A DNA stretch of 5,409 nt from Thermoprotei archaeon (lineage in GTDB: Archaea > Thermoproteota > Thermoprotei_A > Sulfolobales > Desulfurococcaceae), in contig QMWW01000082.1 in NCBI GenBank assembly GCA_003661825.1, positions 1-5,409 of the forward strand. Direction: 5' to 3'. Numbering within the stretch: position 1 is the first letter of the stretch; the number at the start of each line of letters is the position of its first letter. The notes under the pieces were generated by a model. The model was not told the origin of the DNA, searched no databases, and saw only the letters and a program-made list of their open reading frames with translations. Below, in pieces: positions 1 through 5,216 of this stretch. A program made the position numbers and the translations under genes.

Positions 1-1
1 G

Positions 2-405
2 TTTCATCTTCACATTCCTGAGAAATGGATCAGAGAAGGGATCTCTCCTCACAACGTTGCTGAGAGACTTCTTAGGTTCATGGATGAGTCTGACATAGAT
101 ATTGCGGTTATCCTTCCTATTGCTCCTTATATCACCAATGACTATGTGCACAAGGAGCGTCCCATGAACCTAAAAGGTTTGTAGGATTTGCCTCTGTAGT
201 ACCTAATCCTTCAGATATAGCTATAAAAGAGTTACGAAGAGCTATCGAAGGTCTCGGCTTAAAAGGATTAGAGCTTCATCTAAGCATACAAGGGTTTTGT
301 GTAAGTCATCCCCATGTAATAAGGATTTTTAGTATTGCTGGAGAACTAGGAATTCCTGTAGTAATACATGCCATGAAAGGCGTTCTATCGACATTAATCA
401 ACTAA
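2..405 (+). pseudogene. Broken amidohydrolase (Amidohydro_2-type metal-dependent hydrolase), 5' end outside window
   Basis: Two reading-frame blocks together resemble the N-terminal half of an amidohydrolase-related TIM-barrel enzyme. Block 1 (frame starting at base 2) opens with FHLHIPEKW, whose HxH (bases 5-13) matches the first metal-binding motif of the superfamily; it ends at TAG 182-184. Block 2 (frame starting at base 1, from about 175) begins FVGFASVVPNPSD and continues through KGLELH to GIPVVIHAM, the strand that carries the next metal-ligand His (bases 367-369). It stops at TAA 403-405. The frame change lies near 170-178, and some sequence linking the blocks seems to be lost. The C-terminal half with the remaining metal ligands is absent, and TnpB-like sequence follows at once. 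The gene is therefore dead here. The substrate cannot be told from this fragment. Family assignment rests on motif recognition, not on a search. Confidence 0.72.
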
Positions 406-1228
406 AGAACATACTCTACCTACATTCGACAAAATCGCTGGCTGGAGATACATAATCGTGGCTGGAAACTAGCTAGTGAAGCTAGGATTAAGCTTGGTAG
501 AAAGAATAGATAACTCGTAATCTACTAACCTTTGTCAGAGAAGTTGAAGAGTATAAACCCAGAAGTTATCTGTCTGTTGATGTAAACGAGAATAATGTGA
601 TGAAGCTGGTTGATGGTATCGCCCATCACTTTGAAACTAATACTGAGAAAATAGTTCTCGGTTATTACTATCGTAAGAAGAGGGTACAGGAGAATGATAA
701 GCTCTACGGTGCGAAGTTTAGGGTTAAGAAAAAGATTCTAAGGAAGCTTAAGGAGAAGGAGCAAGACATTAGGTGGAAGGCGGCAAACATAATCGTCAAA
801 ACTGCCTACGAGGAGCAGTATGCTATTGTTCTTGAGAAGCTCGGCAAGAGACCAGCAAATAACATGGTTAAGAAAATGAAGGATAAACAGCCACGTCATA
901 GGATTTTTCAAGCATCATTTAGAGATATTCAGAGAGCTATCGAGGAGAAAGCCGAGAAGTACAGTGTTCCAATAATCTATGTTAACCCGAAGAACACCTC
1001 AAAACTATGCCCAATACATAATGCGCCAATAATCTACAGTAATGGGTCTAGAATCGGTAAGTGCAGTAAATGTGGAGGTTGTGGCATAGAGATGTTGTCG
1101 CTTGCTGGAATCTTCTCCTTAAAGCCCTACGAGGTGATGGAGGCATCGCTTCAAGCCCCGTATGGCATACTTTAGATGGGGGCCTCGTGTATAATTTGGG
1201 TGTAATAGATGAAGAAACCTATATGTAA
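406..1228 (+). pseudogene. tnpB: Decayed TnpB (IS200/IS605-family RNA-guided nuclease/OrfB), 5'-truncated and frameshifted
   Basis: Three blocks in different frames join into one TnpB-like protein lacking roughly its first 100 residues. Block 1 (406-510, frame 1) reads RWLEIHNRGWKLASEARIKL and ends at TAA 511-513. Block 2 (510-1080, frame 3) holds YLSVDVNENNV, whose Asp (579-581) is the expected RuvC-I residue. It continues with IVLEKLGKR, whose Glu (834-836) fits RuvC-II, and a zinc-ribbon-like CPIHNAP...CSKCGG (1008-1079). Block 3 (1082-1228, frame 2) gives WHRDVVACWNLLLKALRG, carrying the RuvC-III Asp (1091-1093). Between GG and WH only two bases (1080-1081) stand where a codon is expected, so a 1-base deletion explains the last shift. 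The longest open stretch, GTG 597 to TAG 1175, misses the RuvC-I Asp and has a spurious tail after CSKCGG, so it should not be read as a working protein. No TnpA gene and no clear element ends or guide RNA are visible. Confidence 0.85.
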
Positions 1229-1487
1229 CCAAAATCTTCCCGAATGGGTGAGAGGGTGGCTAGCTGGAGTAATTGATGAAGAAGGCACAATTACCGTTAG
1301 AAAGAAACGAAGAAAGAATAGCGGAAATATTAATTATGTACCGATATTAATCGTGAACAACACTAACTTAAAGTTTATTGAAAGGATTAAAGAGATTTGT
1401 GGATGTGGAAGCTTCAACAACACTTATATGCGATCATTTATATATAAAAAGGTAAGACTGGGTTTTTCCAGTATTTATTTAGAGTAG
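1209..1487 (+). CDS. LAGLIDADG homing endonuclease-like protein, short and probably C-terminally truncated
   Basis: This 92-residue frame has one clear LAGLIDADG motif, GWLAGVIDEEGTI (about residues 16-28). The Asp/Glu-rich end is where these enzymes place their metal-binding acidic residue. The following stretch, with PILIVNNTNLKFIERIKEI and GCGSF, fits the beta-strand and helix pattern of the family (pairs of substrate-contacting strands, then the NT..L..I helix and a G.G turn). Single-motif members are usually about 150-200 residues and act as homodimers. Here the frame stops at TAG 1485-1487 before the typical C-terminal PYLI.K region, so it is probably a remnant. ATG 1209 has a plausible Shine-Dalgarno GGGTG (1198-1202) at 6-base spacing. 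The start overlaps the tail of the decayed TnpB (stop 1226-1228) in another frame. No host intron or intein is visible, so whether it was free-standing or intron-borne is unknown. Confidence 0.68.
   Translation: MKKPICNQNLPEWVRGWLAGVIDEEGTITVRKKRRKNSGNINYVPILIVNNTNLKFIERIKEICGCGSFNNTYMRSFIYKKVRLGFSSIYLE
1437..1450 (+). promoter_or_regulatory. Archaeal TATA box, candidate promoter of the winged-helix gene
   Basis: The 14-base A/T run TTTATATATAAAAA closely matches the archaeal TATA consensus. With the usual spacing of about 26 bases, transcription would start near 1469, giving a 5' leader of roughly 20-30 bases before the TTG/GTG start candidates at 1488-1500. The box lies inside the end of the LAGLIDADG frame, which fits that frame being a remnant. 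A second A/T stretch, TATTTATTTA at 1472-1481, is weaker, but its distance to GTG 1500 would suit a leaderless transcript. No strong BRE is obvious upstream. Confidence 0.5.
1457..1472. repeat. Perfect 5-bp inverted repeat in the promoter, possible operator
   Basis: ACTGG (1457-1461) and CCAGT (1468-1472) are exact inverted copies separated by GTTTTT. Two further A/T pairs flank them after one mismatch on each side. The element sits 7 bases after the TATA box and overlaps the predicted transcription start of the winged-helix gene. That is a common place for archaeal repressors to block RNA polymerase. A 5-bp arm can arise by chance, so this is only a candidate. Confidence 0.35.
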
Positions 1488-1817
1488 TTGTTGTTTACCG
1501 TGTACGCTGCTGATAAGTCTTTCGAAGAAGGAAAAGGGGTTACAAGATATATTCAATTCATAAAGAAGCTTCTTTCTGCAGCTGATGATAATCTAGAGAT
1601 CTGCATACTCGAGGAACTATTCCATAACCACACATTAAGCTTTAGAGCTCTGGCTAGAAGGCTTAGAGTCAACTATAAGAGGCTGAATAAAGCGCTAAGG
1701 AGGCTTGTAGAAGCAGATCTAGTTAAGGTAATTGAGGTAAAGGTTTCAGAGAATAGGGTATACCGATTCTACGCTCTTAAAACAGATATAGAAGACCTAC
1801 TGGAAGATATTTTATAG
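1488..1817 (+). CDS. Small winged-helix DNA-binding protein (archaeal wHTH)
   Basis: This 109-residue basic protein has a clear winged helix-turn-helix core. A helix (DNLEICILEELFHN) is followed by the HTH pair LSFRALARRLRVNYKRLNKALRRLVEADLV (about residues 50-79) and a beta wing, VKVIEVKVSENRVYRFYALK. A short acidic helix closes it. The design is that of archaeal transcription regulators, with the recognition helix near NYKRLNKALRRL. There is no ligand domain. Start candidates are TTG 1488, TTG 1491 and GTG 1500; none has a convincing Shine-Dalgarno, and the conserved part begins only near residue 19-20. It is read from its own TATA-like promoter and ends at TAG 1815-1817, directly abutting the convergent DUF5305 stop. 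It is in the same frame as the preceding LAGLIDADG remnant, separated by one TAG. Control of itself or of the neighbouring surface-protein operon is possible but unproven. Confidence 0.75.
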   Translation: MLFTVYAADKSFEEGKGVTRYIQFIKKLLSAADDNLEICILEELFHNHTLSFRALARRLRVNYKRLNKALRRLVEADLVKVIEVKVSENRVYRFYALKTDIEDLLEDIL

Positions 1818-2879
1818 CTATTCTTCGCCAACTCCTCTAACTGTAAACACATAGGTTATGTCCTTATCTACCACCATGTACGTGCAGTTATTCCCACTAG
1901 TTATCTTCACTATAGGTTTTTCAAGCAGTCTAGCCGTTTTAACCAGCTCCTCTAGACTAGAAACCTCTATTTTCGTACTGCTTGTTCTACCAATTATTTT
2001 CCTAGACTCAACTATTAGTTCTGAATACTTCGATTCAAAATCTCTTATGATATCTAGCTTTCTCGATCTAGTGTAAAGCACTATATAGGCTATAAGTCCT
2101 ATAACCCCAGATACTGTTGTAGAAGACGCTATTACTCTTAAAGCTTCTACTGTGAGACCAAATACGTATAGCGGTTCACGTATACTCCTTTTCTCTTCTA
2201 TAACAGATGTTAGCGATAAATCTCCACGAACCTCGACCCTGTTTCTAGCAATGCTCACACATATAGTTATCGTATGTGTTAGAGGGGATTCATCCCTAGT
2301 ATACGAATCTATGAATATATATGGATCTACAGAGCTCGTGATAACTATGTCGAAATCTGTTAGTTTAACGGATGCCTGCTTACACAGCTTATCCATTAAA
2401 CTCACTATATCGCTAATGTTCAGCACTATACTCTTTTCAACCCTACTTTCTCTAGAGAGAGGTATAGAGAAGTTGCTGTATTTCTTACTCCAACCATCCG
2501 GGTGTACAAGCTCTACTGTAACGTTATAAATACCTGAGAAAGAGCCTTTTGATATCTCATAGGTATGGTTTACGAGTATTTCTCTAACTAAGTGCAGATA
2601 AACCGTTTTTTCGGGGGAAAGGGGAACAGCTATATCCTCGTATATATCATTGGGAATAGTGTACGCTTCTATAGAGTATCTAGAGGTCTCCGTTAAACTG
2701 TATAGCAAGACCTCTCTGAAGCTATAAGGTTCGCTAGTGAGAGAGATTACGCCTAAACATAAACCTAGGCCTATGAGTATAAGAGAAACTACTAGTAGGA
2801 ATTTAGTAGATCTTAGCGCATTTAGGGGATCAAGCAATATTTTAACCCCATATACCTCTCTTTTTCCAATTAGACACAT
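1818..2879 (-). CDS. DUF5305 family membrane protein, signal-peptidase-associated
   Basis: This 353-residue protein has a short cytoplasmic N-terminus, one membrane helix (about 27-48), an external domain of about 195 residues, a second helix (about 246-268) and a cytoplasmic tail. The layout and the tail motif SSLEELVKTARLLEKPIVK followed by YMVVDKDITYVF match, from memory, archaeal DUF5305 proteins, which are often encoded next to type I signal peptidases and SipW-type secreted proteins. The external part is beta-rich (YNVTVELVHPDGW, then the IVLNISDIVSLMDKL segment) and has four N-glycosylation sequons (N104, N119, N136, N154), which suits an outside location. The molecular function is unknown; a role in secreting or assembling surface proteins is inferred from context. 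ATG 2879 overlaps the signal peptidase gene by 38 bases. TTG 2837, just after that gene's stop, is a credible alternative start (339 residues) and leaves the membrane helix intact. Confidence 0.75.
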   Translation of the reverse strand: MCLIGKREVYGVKILLDPLNALRSTKFLLVVSLILIGLGLCLGVISLTSEPYSFREVLLYSLTETSRYSIEAYTIPNDIYEDIAVPLSPEKTVYLHLVREILVNHTYEISKGSFSGIYNVTVELVHPDGWSKKYSNFSIPLSRESRVEKSIVLNISDIVSLMDKLCKQASVKLTDFDIVITSSVDPYIFIDSYTRDESPLTHTITICVSIARNRVEVRGDLSLTSVIEEKRSIREPLYVFGLTVEALRVIASSTTVSGVIGLIAYIVLYTRSRKLDIIRDFESKYSELIVESRKIIGRTSSTKIEVSSLEELVKTARLLEKPIVKITSGNNCTYMVVDKDITYVFTVRGVGEE

Positions 2880-3786
2880 GACTCTTTCTTCTCATTCTCC
2901 ACGTATTTATGCCTATCAGAAATGCTGCAAAAACGCCGGCTAAAACAATGTAAGGAGTAGCAGCACTATTAATGCCCTCTCTAGCGGTGATTGTTATCCA
3001 GCCTATTTTGGGGATAACACCAATGACTTTACCGATCACTAGTCTTCGATCCACTATAAAGGGATCCGGATCTGGATTAGCATCGCCTTTCGTTCTATAT
3101 CCTTGTTCTAGTACTTCTATAACTCTATGCACTACTACGGGGCCGTTCTCCATCTTAAAGGCTATTACATCACCTACTCCGATTTCGGCATTTGGATCAA
3201 CACGAATCAGTACTACATCGCCTATATTATAGATGGGTTGCATGCTTCCACTCACAACAACTAGTGGGAGGGAGTTGCTCAATAGCATTATGAGCAGAAG
3301 AAACGAAAACAGAAAGGAAATAGCTGTAGGGAAAGCTTCTACGGCTTTTCTCATAAAACTCTTAGGTTTGAACAGGCCGCGAGATAGGCCTCTTAAGATT
3401 AGGGGAGAGTATAGCAGGTATATTATGGTACCGTAGTATATCATGGTAGAAAGCCCAGGCCATGCATAGCCTATTCTAGCAGTATTTAATACTAGTGGAG
3501 CGAATCTCCAGTAAACATCAACAGCGAATCTAAAGAGTAGTGTCGGGATAAATCCTCCTTGGAGGTAGGCTATGGAGAGTACTAAGCTATACATAGCCCC
3601 TGGTACTATGCTTATAGGGTTCGTGTAGAAATCCGAGAATCTAGATAGTAGTACATAGTAGGTTTCGCCAGAGCTCAAGCCTACAGCTGTACCAATCGCT
3701 AGCTTTACCACCTTGTTTCTAGCTAAACCCATAGCTAATGCTCTACCAGCTTCTATCCCTGTAAGCCTTACAACGAATAATCCCAT
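2842..3786 (-). CDS. Type I signal peptidase, archaeal S26B (SipW-like), with N-terminal membrane extension
   Basis: This membrane serine protease removes signal peptides from exported proteins on the outer face of the membrane. The C-terminal half carries the whole S26B signature. VVVSGSMQP holds the nucleophile Ser181, GDVVLIRV and GVGDVIAF are the conserved beta-strand boxes, VVHRVIEV holds His220, which replaces the bacterial Lys, and KGDANPDPD holds Asp235, the third conserved residue. A helix (about 152-178) precedes the Ser, and another (about 275-293) anchors the C-terminus, ending in a basic tail. At 314 residues it is much longer than the usual 150-220. The extra 150 N-terminal residues form about four hydrophobic segments (near 26-46, 60-80, 82-101, 112-131) that I do not recognise. 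ATG 3786 has no obvious Shine-Dalgarno; ATG at residue 19 is an alternative. It is the fourth gene of the operon, and its likely clients are the SipW-type proteins encoded just upstream. Confidence 0.9.
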   Translation of the reverse strand: MGLFVVRLTGIEAGRALAMGLARNKVVKLAIGTAVGLSSGETYYVLLSRFSDFYTNPISIVPGAMYSLVLSIAYLQGGFIPTLLFRFAVDVYWRFAPLVLNTARIGYAWPGLSTMIYYGTIIYLLYSPLILRGLSRGLFKPKSFMRKAVEAFPTAISFLFSFLLLIMLLSNSLPLVVVSGSMQPIYNIGDVVLIRVDPNAEIGVGDVIAFKMENGPVVVHRVIEVLEQGYRTKGDANPDPDPFIVDRRLVIGKVIGVIPKIGWITITAREGINSAATPYIVLAGVFAAFLIGINTWRMRRKSHVSNWKKRGIWG

Positions 3787-3813
3787 GCTTATTGCGAGGG
3801 ATAGGATATTGGG

Positions 3814-4161
3814 CTAGATCCAGGCTGTAAAACCCCAGAAAAGTCCCATGACGGTATATACCGCTAATAGCGAGCCAGCAACAACTAGAGCTGTATACGC
3901 ATTAAATCTACCGAAGCCTCTGCGATCAAGAATGAATAGGAGAGATACAGCTATTAGCCCACTCCACGCCACATATGTTAGATAAGTTCCCAGCAAACCG
4001 CCAACTACTACAGCCGTATTTGGCACGAGGAATAGCGATATAAGAAGAAACGCCATGCCTAGCTTGTTTAAGCTATTAGAGCCTACTATGCCTATACCAA
4101 GGAGAGATCTTTTCAAGAAGCCATCTCCACTACTAGATAAACGCTGTTTCACAAGATACAC
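3814..4161 (-). CDS. Small three-helix membrane protein of unknown function
   Basis: This 115-residue protein has a basic, Ser/Gly-rich N-terminus of about 32 residues and then three hydrophobic segments (about 34-53, 56-77 and 88-110), with a charged loop DRRGFGRF between the second and third. I recognise no family and no catalytic motif. It lies between a secreted surface protein gene (11 bases upstream) and the signal peptidase gene (27 bases downstream), so it is very probably co-transcribed with them. A part in export, anchoring or assembly of the surface proteins is an inference from position only. GTG 4161 gives the longest frame. GTG 4152, three codons later, is better placed behind an AAGGTG Shine-Dalgarno at 6-base spacing and gives 112 residues starting MKQRLSSS, so the shorter form may be the real one. 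Confidence 0.7.
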   Translation of the reverse strand: MYLVKQRLSSSGDGFLKRSLLGIGIVGSNSLNKLGMAFLLISLFLVPNTAVVVGGLLGTYLTYVAWSGLIAVSLLFILDRRGFGRFNAYTALVVAGSLLAVYTVMGLFWGFTAWI

Positions 4162-4172
4162 CTTAAAGGCGG

Positions 4173-5204
4173 TTAGCCGGGATAGGAGAGCTCGACGATT
4201 ACCGTTAGAGACCCTGGTTCACTACCTACGTATATCCAGATAATAGCTTTCTCATTCTTACCCAGAGTAATACTGTCGTGGTCGCCGATAGTGGGAAACG
4301 GTTCTCCGTAATAATCCATGTTGTGCTTCATGTCACATATGTTGACGTTTCTCCACACACCAGAGCTACCAGGGCTTATGAATCCTCCGTAGAGAAATAC
4401 CTCTAGACTATTTAGCTCTCTATCCCCATACACTACGATATCGCTTTTGCTTAGAGTGACCAGGTATCCAGCATTATTTGATATGACGAATCCTATCCAA
4501 CCCCATCCTTCACTAAATTCCCTAAACCCTATTGAGGCCTTTACTCCACTACTATCTAGTTGAACTGTGCCTTCCTCTTTAGTGCATATACCGCATTTAC
4601 TGCAACCCCCACTATAGGCGTGTGCTTTCCAGCTAGTAAACTCTAGAGTAAGCGGCGTATACCATGGCTCAAACTGTAGCGTTACGTTAAAAGGATATAC
4701 TGAGTTCTCATTAGCTATCTGTAGAACCGATAAGTGTAGAGTGTATACAGCCTCCTTGCCCGGATCTATATAGGGAGAGAGAGGTGGCTCGAGGTATATC
4801 TCTAGGGGAAGATCTGGGGGTTCTATAGTATATCCTAATATCCTAACCGGGATTGTTCCAGTATTTTTAACCACGGCTTCAGCTTCTACGCTATAGCCTG
4901 GATAAGCATTTGTCAATAACAAGGAAAGCGAGATATTGTTTCCTCTTTCATCTACCTCTAGTAAATCCATGAAACACGCTGCCACATCTTTACCTTCACT
5001 ATTATTAAATCCGCTCTCCTGGGGATCAGGGCCTAGATCACTGCAGCTCCACCTAACAAAAGACATGCAATCGTCGCCTGAACCCATACTGATCGTGGAC
5101 TTAAGCTTCAAAGAATCAAACCAAGGAGTAGATGCGAAAACTACAGATAATAATAATGAGAAGAGGAGCAGGGAATAAAAAATCTTAGCGATTTGTCTAC
5201 TCAA
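4173..5204 (-). CDS. Secreted camelysin/TasA-like surface protein with SipW-type signal region
   Basis: This 343-residue exported protein starts with a signal peptide (hydrophobic core about 8-24; likely cleavage near VFA-STPWF). It is followed by WFDSLKLKSTISMGSGD, which resembles the WFSD...G.v.tG region of SipW-dependent proteins. Residues about 75-182 form a beta-sandwich-like domain with LLTNAYPGY, VVKNTGTIPV, IDPGKEAVYTLHLSVLQ and a final YPFNVTLQFEPW, the pattern of the archaeal camelysin/TasA-like family. A linker with CSKCGIC (201-207) leads to a second, beta-rich domain (about 210-343) that I do not recognise. Seven Cys in all (46, 54, 77, 201, 204, 207, 290) and three sequons (N67, N90, N173) fit an extracellular protein. 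There is no C-terminal anchor. The start is TTG 5204, 12 bases after the upstream stop; no other start keeps the signal peptide. A fibre or matrix subunit role is inferred. Confidence 0.78.
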   Translation of the reverse strand: MSRQIAKIFYSLLLFSLLLSVVFASTPWFDSLKLKSTISMGSGDDCMSFVRWSCSDLGPDPQESGFNNSEGKDVAACFMDLLEVDERGNNISLSLLLTNAYPGYSVEAEAVVKNTGTIPVRILGYTIEPPDLPLEIYLEPPLSPYIDPGKEAVYTLHLSVLQIANENSVYPFNVTLQFEPWYTPLTLEFTSWKAHAYSGGCSKCGICTKEEGTVQLDSSGVKASIGFREFSEGWGWIGFVISNNAGYLVTLSKSDIVVYGDRELNSLEVFLYGGFISPGSSGVWRNVNICDMKHNMDYYGEPFPTIGDHDSITLGKNEKAIIWIYVGSEPGSLTVIVELSYPG

Positions 5205-5213
5205 GTCTACTCA
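5195..5213. repeat. 10-bp-period tandem duplication over the start codon of the surface protein gene
   Basis: GTCTACTCA occurs at 5195-5203 and again at 5205-5213 on the + strand. On the coding (minus) strand this reads GTGAGTAGAC followed by TTGAGTAGAC. The TTG copy (5204-5202) is the in-frame start of the 343-residue surface protein. The GTG copy (5214-5212) is out of frame and meets a stop after five codons. Without the duplication the GTG would be in frame, so a slippage event may have exchanged GTG for TTG as start. Confidence 0.6.
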
Positions 5214-5216
5214 CTC

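Noticed and set aside
239..946. Shared GAGCTATCGA at 239-248 and 932-941 as a direct repeat
   Set aside because: The match is about 10 bases and both copies encode the common helix residues RAIE in unrelated proteins; chance similarity is enough to explain it.
597..1175. Intact 192-residue TnpB-like protein from GTG 597
   Set aside because: Its start cuts off the RuvC-I Asp at 579-581, which lies in the same frame upstream, and its tail after CSKCGG is a frameshift product; the genuine continuation is in another frame. It is part of a pseudogene.
1485..1487. TAG read through as pyrrolysine to make a LAGLIDADG-winged-helix fusion
   Set aside because: Pyrrolysine use is known mainly from methanogens and a few other lineages, and nothing else here suggests it. 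A TATA box just upstream supports separate genes.
1858..3436. Several + strand open frames (1858-2076, 2152-2529, 2737-2943, 2972-3232, 3233-3436)
   Set aside because: They lie antisense to the DUF5305 and signal peptidase genes, which have clear motifs; their translations show only low-complexity Ser/Thr/Leu content and no family features.
4055..5178. + strand frames at 4055-4243 and 4936-5178
   Set aside because: They are antisense to the three-helix membrane protein and the surface protein, both of which have sensible membrane or signal features; no start signals or motifs support the + strand frames.
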